From positions 124,001 through 188,000 of the forward strand of contig NW_027137030.1 of the NCBI RefSeq assembly GCF_040869045.1: 64,000 nucleotides of DNA, read 5' to 3'. The notes under the pieces were generated by a model. It was not told the DNA's origin and ran no database searches. It saw only the letters and a program-made list of their open reading frames with translations. A program made the translations under genes and the position numbers. Positions 1 to 11,743 of the stretch are shown one piece after another (positions within the stretch are counted from its first letter, which is position 1; every line of letters starts with the position of its first letter). The stretch is from Eurosta solidaginis. Taxonomy: Eukaryota > Arthropoda > Insecta > Diptera > Tephritidae.

Positions 1-598
1 TTTAGCTTACACAATAGTAATTTGATGGCCGGTTGGCTCATCTCTACAGCAACAACATACCTGTGTTCAAAATGTGCGTGTTGGAATTAGGTGAATGGAA
101 TGGAATGAAAACATAAAACTTTAAAATTTTTGTGTGTTGTAAGATAATGTGTTCAATGTTTTGGTTTCATTTTGAGTTTGCCATCCTCTTTTGACAATTC
201 CTACTCCAGTGAAATGAAAAAAAATAATATCAGCTGATGACATGAGCCAACCATATAGTTGAGCCATGCGCAGCTGACGTTTAAATCTACTCAATAAACA
301 CACTTTACAAGGTTGTATTTACAGTTTGAAACAATTTATTACGCAATTTTTTTTAAATTGGCAATTTGTTATTACAATTTATTATATGATAAATTGCGTA
401 ATAAATTGCCCAAATGGTATAAATTGCCAATATGGCGTGTGTTTTATGCTGTTTTGACTAGCACTTTAAAATAATTTTGTCAAATTGTTGTGCTAGGAAA
501 TTAAATAAAAATACAATACAATACAATACAATACTAGATAAGGATATATGTAGCTGTGATTAAAGTGAGTGAACCCTTCTCCGAGAGTCATAAAATAA
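1..598. other. AT-rich intergenic DNA, no gene seen
   Basis: No convincing coding frame on either strand. The stretch holds a (AATAC)n microsatellite at 510-534 and, around 335-420, several inverted copies of an AAATTGC-type motif that could fold back. The right border is the start of the RE1 repeat. Confidence 0.6.
510..534. repeat. (AATAC)n microsatellite
   Basis: Five tandem copies of the 5-bp unit AATAC, read directly. Confidence 0.9.
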
Positions 599-1670
599 AA
601 CAAGTAAGGAAGGCTAAGTTCGGGTGTAACCGAACATTACATACTCAGCTGAGAACTTTGGAGACAAAATAAGGGAAAATCACCATGTAGGAAAATGAAC
701 CTAGGGTAACCCTGGAATGTGTTTGTATGACATGGGTATCAAATGGAAGGTATTAAAGAGTATTTTAAAAGGGAGTGGGCCATAGTTCTAAAGGTGGACC
801 AGGGGTGACTCTAGAATGTGTTTGTACGATATGGGTATCATATAAAAGCGAGTCATCCTTAGTTCTATAGGTGGACGCCTTTTCGAGATATCGCCATAAA
901 GGTGGGCCAGGGGTGACTCTAGAATGTGTTTGTACGATATGGGTATCAAATGAAAGGTGTTAATGAGTATTTTAAAATGGAGGGGCTTTAGTTCCATAGG
1001 TGGACGCCGTTTCGGGACATCGCCATAAAGGTGGACCAAGGGTGACTCTAGAATGTGTTTGTACGATATGGGTATCAAATGAAAGGTGTTAATGAGTATT
1101 TTAAAAGGGAGTGGGCCTTAGTTCTATGGGTGGAATGTGTTTGTATGACGTGGGTATCAAATGGAAGGTATTAAAGAGTATTTTATGAGGGAGTGGGCCA
1201 TAGTTCTATAGGTGGACGCCATTTAGGGATATCGCCATAAAGGTGGATCAGGGTTGACTCTATAATGTGCTTGTACGATATGGGTATCGAATTAAAGGTA
1301 TTAATGAGGGTTTTAAAAGGGGTGGTGGTAGTTGTATATGTGAAGGCGTTTTCGAGATATCGACCAAAATGTGGTCCAGGGTGACCCAGAACATCATCTG
1401 TTGGATACCGCTAATTTATTTATATATGTAATACCTGCCAAATTTTCAAGGGTTTTTTTATTTCGCACTGCAGAACTTTTCTTCTACTTAATATGGTAGG
1501 TGTCACACCCATTTTACAAAGTCTTTTCTAAAGTTATTTTTTGCGTCAATAAACCAATCAAATTACCATGTTTCATCCCTATTTTCGTATTTGGTATAGA
1601 ATTATGGCATTTTTTTTCATTTTAAGTAATTTTCCATTTCGAAAAAGTGGGCGCGGTTATAGTCGGATTT
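599..1670 (-). mobile_element. RE1 repeat, copy 1, hairpin-end part
   Basis: Starts with ACAAGTAAGGAAGGCTAAG, then a perfect 6-bp stem-loop (GTTCGG...CCGAAC) and the motif ATACTCAGCTGAG. It is followed by several ~130-bp tandem units (GGTGGACGCC..., GACTCTAGAATGTG..., GATATGGGTATCAAATG...) and the first part of the non-repetitive half. The element continues at 10134 after the nested LINEs. A hairpin near one end, subterminal inverted motifs at both ends and an internal minisatellite are the layout of Helentron-associated (DINE-1/HINE-like) elements. On that reading the hairpin end is the 3' end, hence the minus strand. Family assignment is inference; the repeat itself is certain because five other copies occur in this window. 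Confidence 0.8.
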
Positions 1671-4600
1671 GGGGGCTAAGATACTTGGCTTGGATATCAT
1701 AAGTGGTTTCAGGCTCTGGATCAGGGACTGATTTCAGTCTTACATCGGCCATAGTGACGAATGTCACGCATGATTAGTTTTCACGTCCTGCACGAGGTGA
1801 CCCTGCTTCTACTGATAATGGCGGATCTAGAGAGGACAACTCGATAAAACCCGCACCCCCTGAGTCATTGTGCCGAGCTCAGGGGAGGGAGTACTCTTTA
1901 AGAGTCAAGATCGGTACACAACGGTGACGAACTGGACTGTTTTAGGGCTTTGATTTGACATTAAATTTGGACTTGATGACTTTGGGCTGGTAGGTGCGGT
2001 ATTCTGCCACTTTAGTAGGTCGGGGTGAGACCCTACCGAAATGGCTGGTAGGCTAATGCTGCACCTGCCCACGTCCCGTTAAAACCGTGGCGGGCCTCAA
2101 GGTACGTTCCGGCTCCGTCGCCGTTAAGTTGGTGGCGTAGGTGCGGTTGAAGATTTTCCCGCTTCGCGTCCGGTCTGGCTCTGAACGCATTACTCATAAG
2201 GTAATGCGTCAACCCTCGCGTCGCCTCCCTGCATAGCATAGATAACCACGGGACCGTTAAAGGGCGACTACACAATCGGCTCCGGATAGCGGCCTTGAGG
2301 GGGGACTTTTTTAGAATGGACAAGACTGATACGAATCCGCCAAGGATGGGGTGCGGAAGAAGAGCGCTTTTGATGGAAATCCGTCAAATCAATCTTCAGC
2401 ACTCTAAGGCGGCTTCCGCAAATTTGGTGCTCTGCCTTGAAAAAGGCGGAGTGGATATAGTCCTTGTCCAGGATCCTTGGCTGAGCAGTAACGGCAGTAA
2501 GATTTCTGGATTAAGGACTGGAAAATTCAACACCTTGGTGCATGGGGAGGCAAGTAGGCCTAGATCCTGTGTGCTTGTTAAAAAAGAGATTAAAGCTTCT
2601 ATTCTCTCTAATTTCAACAATGCTGACTTAACCACGGTCTGCCTCGAGCGAGGAAGTAATGAAGTGTGGGTGGTCTCAGCGTACATGCCCCACGGGGACG
2701 TAGAGGGACCACCACCTGCGATACTGGGTGAAATCACCGCTGAAGCAAGGCGGAGAGGTGTTGGTGTGATCATCGGTGCCGATGCTAATGCCCATCATAG
2801 CATTTGGGGAAGCTCGGATACCAACACTAGAGGTGAGTCTTTATTTACTTTTATTGTAGATGAGGGACTTTGTATATGTAATAGGGGGAATGACCCGACT
2901 TTTATTACTGCGGTAAGGGAGGAGGTCCTGGACCTCACCCTGGTTAGTAGAGAACTGGAAGGTCGGATATCTGGATAGAGGGTTCTCAACGAGCACTCCT
3001 TCTCTGATCACCGATATATTCAGTTCTCAGTGAACGAAGAATGTCCCGGTAAAATATCTTTTAGGAACCCTAAAAGTACTAACTGGGACTTGTATTGTAT
3101 ACTGCCTGCGGTGCCTATCATTAGTTCGGGCCTGTCCGAATCTGAGATAGACGTTCTGGTGGAAAACTTCACCTCGGCAAGCAATAGCGCCTTTCAGCTG
3201 TCCTGCCCATTGAAAACTTACAGGGGGAAGGGCAAGCCGCCCTGGTGGTCGGATTCTCTTGACGACCTAAGAGCGTCCAGTCGGCGGCTCCTCAACAGAG
3301 CCAGGAGGAGTAAATTACCCTTGGACTGGGAGCTCTATAAGGTGAGTCTGGGGATTTATAAATATGTAATAAGGATAGCCAAGCGAGATGCATGGCGAAG
3401 CTTCTGCGAAAACGTAAAAGGCTGCAATGAATCCGCGAGATTTAGGAAAATACTCTCTAGGAACCCCGCTCCTCTGGGGTATCTGAGAGATGATGGTGGG
3501 GACTGGTCGATGAGTAGCGAGGTGTCCCTAAGGCTTTTACTGGACAATCATTTTCCCGATGTCCCAGTTGCGCAGGGATCTTCGCCTGCATGGTCGGCGG
3601 TCGTTGGCCATGCAGAAGTGCCTGCCATTCCAATACGGGAAAGTCAAATAACCTGGGCTATAGGGTCGTTCAAGCCCTATAAGTCTCCGGGCCCGGATGG
3701 AATCATTCCTGCGCAGCTTCAAAGGTCTTTGGGGATTTCCTGCCGCTGGTTGGCCATCATATATACTAACTGCCTCAGGCTTAACTATGTCCCGAATTCT
3801 TGGCACACGGTTAGGGTTATTTTCATTCCGAAGGCCGGCAGAAGCTCTCATGTATCACCTAAGTATTTCGGGCCAATCAGTCTCTCGTCGTTTCTTCTTA
3901 AGACGTTTGAGCGGTTGATTGACCTGTACCTACGGGAAAGGATACCTCGGGGGTTACTGCCGGCTTTACAGCATGCGTACTGCAAGGGCAGATCGACGGA
4001 AACGGCTCTCCATTCGATTGTAAAGCAAATAGAGGGGTCCCTAGAACACAAAGAGTATGCTCTGGGTGCCTTTCTAGACATCGAGGGAGCTTTTAACAAT
4101 GTCTTACCGGGGGCAATCGAAAGAGCTCTGGTGGGTTTAGGAGTCGAGGCGGCTCTGGTTGAATTTATTAGCAAACTTCTATGCGGCAGAATTGTTGCAG
4201 CGGAGTGGGGAGGGGCCATAATTAAGAGGAAGGTGTGCAGGGGCACGCCACAGGGGGGTGTCCTATCTCCTCTCCTCTGGGTTGTGGTAGTCAACGAGCT
4301 TCTTGTGGAGCTGGAAGCCAATGGTTGTCGGGTGGTTGCCTATGCAGATGACCTCGCTATCCTAGTCAGAGGCAAATTTCTGGGCACCCTGCGCAATGTT
4401 CTGCAGGGCTACCTGGATACTGTGGCTAGGTGGGCTGAATCATGTGGATTGGCGGTCAACCCGGGAAAAACGGAATTGGTCCTTTTCACAAGGAGATATA
4501 AGATGGCCGATTTCAGAACTCCCTCGATTGGAGGGGTACCGTTGGTACTTTCTGATAGGGTTAAATATTTGGGGATTGTTTTGGACAAGAAACTGTCCTG

Positions 4601-6063
4601 GAGACCCAATGTGGAAGATCGGGCCAGGAAGGCCGCCATTGCCTTGTACTGCTGCAGAGGAGCTATCGGGAAGAGATGGGGACTCTCGCCAAAAATAGTA
4701 CACTGGCTTTATGAGATGGTGGTCAAACCGATTCTGCTATATGGGGTGCTGGTCTGGTGGAAAGCACTGGACACGGCGAGCACCTCCAAAATGTTAGTGT
4801 CAGTGCAACGGACGGCGCTGATCGGTATCAGTGGTGCTCTCAGAACAACACCTACCTTGGCACTGAACGTCATGCTCAACATATACCCAGTAGATATTGC
4901 GGGAAAGGCGGCCGCGGCAAGGTCGTTGGTCAGGCTTCGTGATATGGGATATAGTCTTTCTGACCGCGGACACTCTAGCCTTCTTACCAGTTTCGACTTC
5001 ATCCCGGACAGAACGGACTACTGTATGCCGATAACTGCTCCCTATACAACCTTCACCCCAGTTATTCCAGAGAGAGAGGATTGGGGAAGAGGAATTATCT
5101 GGGGCATGGGACCGGTTAACTCGTTCACGGATGGGTCAAAGCTGGATGGAGAGGTTGGTGGTGGGGTCTTTTGTCAAGAGCTAAATTTAAGCCGTAAATT
5201 TAGGTTGGCTGATCACTGCAGTGTATTCCAAGCGGAAATTGCTGCGATTAAGGATGTGGTGGATGGAATGCTATCCAGTGCTACCACGGTTAGGGAATTT
5301 AACATCTACTCTGATAGCCAAGCGGCTATCAAGGCCTTGAGCTCAACTACAGTGCGATCGAGGGTGGTCTGGGAGTGCCTGACCTCGCTTGCGATTGCAT
5401 CGAATTATTTTACAATTAAGATTATCTGGGTCCCGGGCCATAGTGATATCCCGGGTAACTGTCAAGCGGACCTCTTAGCCCGCATCGGTACAACTGAACC
5501 GGATGAAGATGGTTGTAGGGATTTCGGGATCCCGCTGGCCACCTGTGGATTACTTCTCCATAGCTGGGCCTCGAATCAGCTCAGCAAACGTTGGGCGGAT
5601 ACCACGTCTTGCAGGGTAGCAAGATCTTTCTGGCCAAAAGTGGATGGCAGGAGGTCTGCTGAAATAATTGCGTTCACTAAGGCTCACCTATCAATGGTCA
5701 TTGGGGTTTTGACAGGGTACTGTCCCATGGGTATCCATGCGGTACGTCTCAATATACTGGAAACTCCATCCTGCTGCAGCTGTATGGAAGATGATGAGGT
5801 GGAATCACCAAACCACTTTATGCTTGATTGTCCAGCTTTTGCCAGAACTAGGCTAAAGTACTTCGGTCGCGACTCACTTGGATCTCCCGAGGATATATCC
5901 AAAGTTGAGATCGGTATCATTCGGAGCTTTATCGTTGCTACCCAACGATTCTCTAAGTAGCTAGATCTAAGTCACTGTTATTTTTTGGATATGTGGTATC
6001 ACAACGGACTTTCGTGTTGTCCAAGTGAGCTATCCTTATCAGGGCAGCTACCACCTAACCTAT
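1671..6063 (+). mobile_element. LOA-like non-LTR retrotransposon inserted in RE1
   Basis: Body of a LINE with endonuclease, reverse transcriptase and RNase H, its final bases lying at 10127-10133 beyond a nested LINE. It is flanked by a 13-bp target-site duplication, TATAGTCGGATTT, at 1658-1670 and 10134-10146, and RE1 resumes exactly after it. The 3' tail is a short CCTAT/CCTAACC repeat rather than poly(A). The 5' end starts with a G run and has about 640 bp before the endonuclease frame, in which no ORF1 (gag-like) protein is visible, so the copy lacks ORF1 or lost it. RNase H after the RT and the overall protein pattern suggest the LOA clade (inference). Confidence 0.85.
2316..5960 (+). 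pseudogene. LINE ORF2 (endonuclease-RT-RNase H) with one in-frame stop
   Basis: The frame reads from ATG 2316 (a second ATG at 2373 begins the usual endonuclease start) to the stop at 5958-5960, broken only by TAG at 2976-2978. Order: APE endonuclease with the GADANAHH and SDHR motifs (to ~3030); reverse transcriptase with the PDGI, FLDIEGAF, GTPQGGVLSP and YADD motifs (~3660-4600); RNase H with TDGS, the Glu in AEIAAIKD, YSDSQAA and the GHSDIPGN...AD region (~5125-5490); then a C-terminal CxC...H...C knuckle (~5770-5850). The protein would nick target DNA and prime reverse transcription there. The stop sits just before the SDH motif and is the only lesion seen, so the copy is young or readthrough is possible. 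Confidence 0.9.
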
Positions 6064-6111
6064 GTTGTTGTTGTTGTAGCAATGCTCGCCCCACCTAATA
6101 GCCGCGACCGA

Positions 6112-9100
6112 TCACAAATTGTCATCAATATCCTCTAACGGGAGTCCAAGGAAACTTGCCGTTTCAACAGGGGTGGACCATAAGGAAAGGGGTGTTAGAG
6201 GCGTTGGTTCCACATTACAATTAAAGAGATGGTTGGTGTCATGTGGGGACACATTGCAAGCAGGGCATACATTTTGTATGTCGGGGTTGATTCTGGATAG
6301 GTAAGAGTTTAACCTGTTACAGTATCCAGAACGAAGTTGAGCAAGAGTGACACGCGTTTCCCTGGGGAGTATGCGTTCCTCTTCTGCGAGTTCTGGATAT
6401 TTTTCTTCAAGTACTGGATTCACCGGGCAATTCCCGACATAAAGGTCCGACGCCTGTCTATGGAGTTCACCAAGGACCTGCTTGTGTTTTTCCGCTTCAT
6501 ACGGCTGGGATCTCAGGTGCCGTATTTCCTCAAAATGCTTACGGAGATGACTCCTTAGGCCCCTAGGCGGTGCTGGTTCGTCAATCAGATGTCTGTTGGG
6601 ATGCCCAAGTTTCTGGGTATTCAACAGAAACTGTTTGGTCAGCATCTCATTTCTCTCCCTGATGGGGAGTATTCTCGCCTCATTATGCAGATAGTGTTCT
6701 GGGGACATAAGAAGACAGCCCGTGGCGATTCTGAGAGCAGTATTTTGGCAGGCCTGTAGTTTCTTCCAGTGGGTGTTTTTAGGCTTGGCGACCATATGGG
6801 TGACGCGTAGCACGTAATCGGCTGGCTAATTGGTTTGTATGTGGTCAAGAGCGTTTCTTTATCTTTTCCCCAGGTACTGCCAGCAAGGGATTTGAGGATT
6901 TTATTACGGCTCTGAATTCTTGGAACAATTGCGGTTGCGTGCGCATCAAAATGTAGATCCTGATAAAACGTCACACCCAAGATTTTGGGGTGTAGGACAG
7001 TCGGTAGCGTAGTGCCATCGACGTGGATGTTCAATATGGTCGACATTTGGGCGTCCATGTTGTAAATAAGGTCGCGGAAGATTTAGTCGGTGACAATGAC
7101 AGGTTTCGCGAGGCGAAAAAACTGGAGAGATCAGGGAGATAGCCGTTTATTTTATTGCATAGCTCATCGATCTTTGGGCCTGGGCCTGTGGCCATTATTG
7201 TGCAGTCATCGGCGTAGGAAACGATTGTGACTCCTTCCGGTGGTGAAGGTAGCTTAGATATGTAGAAATTAAACAAAAGCGGGGATAGGACACCACCCTG
7301 TGGCACCCCTTGTTTAATTCTCCTTTGTTTTAATGTTTCGTTTCTGAATTGCACCGATACCTGCCGACCACCCAGATAATTTGCGGTCCACCTTTTAAGA
7401 CATGGGGGAAGGGTAGACCCTTCCAGGTCTTCCAGTAACGAGCCATGGTTGACCGTATCAAAAGCTTTTGATAGGTCTAACGCTACGAGTACTGTTCTAT
7501 GGTGGGGATATTGATTCAAACCGCAATTTATCTGGGTGCTAATGACATTTAGCGCGGAGGTAGTGCTATGGAGTTTTCTGAAGCCATGCTGATGAGGGGC
7601 TAGCTGCAAATGTGCTTGGAAATGAGGGAGCAAAATGGCTTCGAGCGTCTTTCCCACTGGCGATAGGAGAGATATCTGACGATATGACTCACCTACGTTA
7701 GCTGGTTTCCCAGGCTTTAGTAGCGGGACCACCTTGGCCATTTTCCATTTCTCGGGTATGACAAAGGTGGAAAGAGACAGGTTGAAGACATGCGCTAAAT
7801 ATTTGAAACCCTCTTTCCCTAGGTTTTTAAGCATCGGCATGGCTATGCCGTCTGGGCCCACTGCTTCGGATGGTTTAGCGCCACCAATGGCGTCCTCAAC
7901 CTCTCTAGCGGTGATGGTAATTGGTGACGCGCTGAGTTTGTGTTTATGTGCACGTCTATTGGCTCTCCGTCTATCTTTGTCGACCGTAGGATGCATTATA
8001 TATTGTCGGCAGAAAGCGCTCGCGCATTTTTTCGCATCCGACAGCACCTTATCGCGAAAGACGATGGAAACTTTGTCTTTGTGCTTAGTCGGATTCGATA
8101 GGGACTTTACGGTGGACCAAAGTTTACCTACACCGGTAGAGAGGTTACAACCTCTTAGGTGCTCTTCCCATTTCGCCCGCTTGTGTTCGTCCACAAGCAA
8201 TCTGATGCGTTGGTTTATATCCCTTATTTGGGGGTCGCCTGGATCAAGCTGTCTTACAAGGTCGCGTTCCCTCGCTAAGCGGCCTCCGCCGGGAAGTGGG
8301 GCCGGATTTCGGGAATTCTCCCGGCGGGAATGAAATGTGCCGAGGTGGATTCAATGACCTTACGGAAGGCACGCTCCCCTTGGCGGGCATCAGTCGGGAT
8401 AGGGAGGGCAGCAAAGCTGCTGTCTGTTGCAGATTTATATTCTTCCCACTTTCCTTTTTTGAAGTTTATGAAAGTGCGTTTTTCGGTGACGATGAAGTCG
8501 GCGGTACGCTCGAACGAAATAAGTATGGGCAGGTGGTCGGATGCCAATGTTACCATCGGCTGCCAGTTGACGCAGTTTACGAGTTCTGCGCTCACGATTG
8601 AGATATCTGGCGAGCTATGACAGCTTCCTACCATACGTGTGGGGGCATCTCCGTTAATTGTGCAGAACGTCGTTTCGTCTATTTGATCCGCCAACATCTC
8701 ACCCCTACTGTCCGCCCGCAAGTTTGAATGCCATAGGTCGTGATGGGCATTGAAATCGCCTAAGATAATGCGATTGTTGCCAGTGAGTAAGGCCTCGATA
8801 TTAGGGCGGTATCCACTGGGGCAACAGGTGACAGGAGGGATGTAGATGTTGATGATTTCTAGATTTGCATCGCCTGACCGGACAGATAGGCCTTGACGTT
8901 CTAAGACATTGTCACTGCGGTCGATGCCAGGATCAAATATATGATATTGCAAAGAGTGGTGTATAATAAACGCGAGGCCGCCTCCATTTCCGCTCTCGCG
9001 CTCTTTCCTGTGGACATTATAACCAGAGCAGGTCTGCAATGCAGATCTTGCTGTGAGTTTAGTCTCTTGAATCGCAGCAATGCGGATGTTGTGCCGCTCC

Positions 9101-9171
9101 ATGAAATCGACTATCTCCGTAATCTTCCCAGTTAGTCCATTACAGTTGAACTGCAGAATTCTGAAGTGCAT
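6112..9171 (-). pseudogene. LINE ORF2 (endonuclease-RT) with frameshifts
   Basis: Reads from ATG 9171. The endonuclease (QFNCNGL, QETKL, GDFNAHH, SDHLPI) runs to a stop at ~8275. The RT continues in another frame (8200-7031: GPDGI, LDLSKAFDTVNH, GVPQGGVLSP, SYADD). The thumb is in a third frame (7058-6639) and the C-terminal part in a fourth segment (6813-6112), ending with a CPAC...H...C knuckle. At least three frameshifts (near 8275, 7050 and 6815) inactivate it. The family normally makes one ~900-residue protein that cuts the target and reverse-transcribes the element RNA. Confidence 0.88.
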
Positions 9172-9273
9172 GAGGGGTGACGCCGCCACTCTAGGGGTAA
9201 GTGAGGGGTGACTACGCCTAGGTTGTGGAAGGCCAGGACGCAATTGCTGTTGTGGCCTTGGGACTGGGCGCCC

Positions 9274-10089
9274 TTAGGCAAGCATTGGGGTACCCGGATG
9301 ATTTGGGTTTGCGACCTGGCAACATGGCGCGATGAAACCCTTCGAGGGGTTGCCGTCGCGGAGACCAGAACATCTAGGAAAGTGGCACCACCCAAGGCAG
9401 GAGCTGCATTGAGCGGATGTCGCAAACCTATATATTCTGTGCTGGCAGACGGTGCAAACGGAGGCAGGGACTAAGAGTCTGTTTCCCTCACCTGCACGAT
9501 TGCTGCCAGAAAAGAGGGGAGGGGAAGAAGACGGGGGCAGGGGCTGATGCTCAGCATTGCTACCAGCTCTACTACGAAGGTAGTAGTTATGAGTGGTATC
9601 AGCTGTTTGAGTTGTTGGCGCCGTGGGGCGCGAGCAGCAGCGGGTACTTGTTGTGGCTTGCTGAGCAGCGAAGCTGCTGGAAGGTAGTGGGGATACGCTT
9701 AGGCGTAGACTACGGGACGCCCTTGGGCGTGAGCAGCAAGGAGCCACAAAAGATTTATAAAAGTTACGTGGACGTCGGGTTTTGGGATCAATCCCAGAAC
9801 AACCTGTCCGATGCAACCATCCCTTGCACGAGACACACTGAACAGAGTATGACCGTCCTAAAAAGATTCTTTTCTGGCAAATGCAGCAAAACCATTTCTC
9901 AGGACCGGGGTGAGGAGACGGACCCGGATTGGGTTCGATACCTTCCCGGAGTAAGAGAATATGTAGCAGTCCTGCTGCAAGGAGCTGCTGGGAGGATGAC
10001 AATTTGTGGGAGGGACGAAACAAATTAAATGGGGTCACACTGAAATGACAGTCCTTGGTCGGGAAAAATCCCGAGTCGCTCCGGTACAT
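9274..10089 (-). CDS. LINE ORF1: 2A-like motif plus two zinc-finger modules
   Basis: Open frame of 271 residues from a true ATG at 10089, close to the element's 5' end. Residues ~41-57 are a leucine-rich stretch ending GIEPNPGP, which fits the core of ribosome-skipping 2A peptides (D-V/I-E-x-N-P-G-P) except that Gly replaces the usual Asp. Two Cys-rich modules follow (~68-123 and ~211-258), each with CxxC, CxxC, W.H...C and a final CC, similar to PHD/RING-like zinc fingers of CR1/jockey ORF1 proteins. Between them lies a Ser/Pro/Thr-rich linker. ORF1 proteins normally bind element RNA and act as chaperones. The frame has no internal stop, unlike the neighbouring ORF2. Confidence 0.8.
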   Translation of the reverse strand: MYRSDSGFFPTKDCHFSVTPFNLFRPSHKLSSSQQLLAAGLLHILLLREGIEPNPGPSPHPGPEKWFCCICQKRIFLGRSYSVQCVSCKGWLHRTGCSGIDPKTRRPRNFYKSFVAPCCSRPRASRSLRLSVSPLPSSSFAAQQATTSTRCCSRPTAPTTQTADTTHNYYLRSRAGSNAEHQPLPPSSSPPLFSGSNRAGEGNRLLVPASVCTVCQHRIYRFATSAQCSSCLGWCHFPRCSGLRDGNPSKGFIAPCCQVANPNHPGTPMLA

Positions 10090-10133
10090 AGAACCGACTG
10101 CCTTGGGAAGCGACCACCTAACCTATCCTATCC

Positions 10134-11155
10134 TATAGTCGGATTTTGTCCATTTTTTGAACTAAGATAAAGTGAGTTCAGATAAGTACGTGGACTAAGT
10201 TTAGTAAAGATATATCGGTTTTTGCTCAAATTATCGTGTTAACGGCCGAGGGGAAGGACAAACGGACGACTGTGTATAAAAACTGGGCGTGGCTTCAACC
10301 GAAAAGAAAATAGTTACCGTTATAGAATCTATGCCCCTACCAAATTTCAGAAGGATTGGTAAATTTTTGTTCGACTTATGACATTGAAAGTATTCTAGAC
10401 AATTAAATGAAAAAGGGCGGAGCCACGCTCATTTTGAAAATTTCTTTTATTTTTGTATTTTGTTGCACCATACCATTACTGTAGTTGAATGTTGACATAG
10501 TTTACTTATATACTGTAAAGATATAAACTTTTTTTTTAAATTTGACTTTAAAAAAAATTTTTTTTTAAAGGGGGCGTGGTCGTTCTCCGATTTTGCTAAT
10601 TTTTATTGTGCAAACATATAGTAATAGGAGTAATGTTCCTGCCGAATTTCATCATGATATCTTCAACGACTGCCAAATTACAGCTTGCAAAACTTCTAAA
10701 TTACTTTCTTTTAAAAGTGGGCGGTGCCACGCCCATTGTCCAAAACTTTAATAATTTTCCATTCTGAGCCATAAATTCAACTCACCTACCAAGTTTCATC
10801 GCTCTATCCCTCTTTGGTAATGAATTATCGCACTTTTCGGTTTTTCGAAATTTTCGATGTCGAAAAAGTTGGCGTGGTTATAGTCCGATATCGTTCATTT
10901 TAAGTAGCAATCTGAGATGAGTGCCCAGGAACCTACATACCAAATTTCATCAAGATACCTCAAAATTTACTGAAGTTATCGTGTTAACGGACAGACGGAC
11001 GGACGGACGGACATGAACCAATCAAATTTTTTTTCGATACTGATGATTTTGATATATGGAAGTCTATATCTATCTCGATTCCTTTATACCTGTACAAGCA
11101 ATCGTTATGCAATCAAAGTTAATATACTCTGTGAGCTCTGCTCAACTGAGTATAA
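10134..11155 (-). mobile_element. RE1 repeat, copy 1, distal half
   Basis: Continuation of the RE1 element after the nested LINEs. It has the typical GGGCGTGGTTATAGTC-type motifs, a short (ACGG)n run at ~10990-11010, and the terminal sequence GAGCTCTGCTCAACTGAGTA. That terminus is an imperfect inverted copy of the motif next to the hairpin end. The first 13 bp are the right-hand target-site duplication of the LOA-like LINE. Confidence 0.8.
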
Positions 11156-11339
11156 AAAAAATATCACTTATTTGGCGCTTTGTGCGATATTTTTCGTAAA
11201 TCGAGCGACTGACGTTCTTTTCACAATAATACTAGTATTTTTCGCTAGTTATTGTTATAACTTATTTTGAAAATTATTGTTAACTTTTTAGATTGATATT
11301 GTTTAAAAACGTGTTTATAATTTTTTTTTTTTTCAAAAT
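11156..11339. other. AT-rich spacer
   Basis: No coding frame or recognisable repeat family. It is not shared with the inverted BEL copy (42240-49905), so it marks the outer border of that duplication. Confidence 0.5.
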
Positions 11340-11406
11340 ACATATATTTATTTATTGTAGCGATGTAAAGTCAATTTCTATATTCCTACAGTTGCCGTCT
11401 TAAGCT

Positions 11407-11743
11407 GTTGTTGTGGTTGTTGCGATAAGGACACTCCCCGAAGGCCTTTGGTAGTGTTATCGATATTGATGGTTCTTTGCCGGATGACTTTTAGGCCATA
11501 CCGTCCTCCCACCTCCTAGATCCATGAGGAATTCGGGGTCGCCAGAGCCTCGGCTGTTAAAGAAACAGGATTGGCCACGTATAGATGAGGTTGACAATAG
11601 GGTTTGGAGAAGCTATATATTGCGCTGGCAACCTGAAAGGGTTGCGCTACACAACGCCTTGAATCTATTTGGTATTTTAGTCGCCTCTTACGACAGGTAT
11701 GCCTACCGCGGGTATATTCTTACCCCCTAACCCGCTGGGGTGA
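11407..11743 (-). mobile_element. SINE-like short retroelement
   Basis: GC-richer 340-bp insert ending, on the minus strand, in a CAACAACCACAACAACAG tail. It is flanked by CCGTCTTAAGCT (11395-11406) and CCGTCTCAAGCT (11744-11755), a 12-bp target-site duplication with one mismatch. The inverted BEL copy has the uninterrupted site near 49825-49850. The tail resembles the (CAA)n end of the jockey-like LINE at 6064, so that machinery may mobilise it (inference). It contains no credible protein. Confidence 0.75.

Larger units (their letters stand above)
6064..10112 (-). mobile_element. Jockey-like non-LTR retrotransposon nested in the first LINE's tail
   Basis: A nearly full-length LINE reading right to left, with two ORFs. 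Its 3' end is (CAA)n-like (TTGTTGTTGTTG on the plus strand at 6064). It is flanked by a perfect 14-bp target-site duplication, ACCACCTAACCTAT, at 6050-6063 and 10113-10126, which lies in the terminal repeat of the LOA-like LINE. This fixes the order of insertion: RE1, then the LOA-like LINE, then this element. Placement near the jockey/CR1 group rests on the APE endonuclease, the RT sequence and the absence of RNase H. Confidence 0.9.

Noticed and set aside
788..1078. 96-residue frame with an internal repeat
   Set aside because: Translation of the RE1 minisatellite; the repeat explains the open frame.
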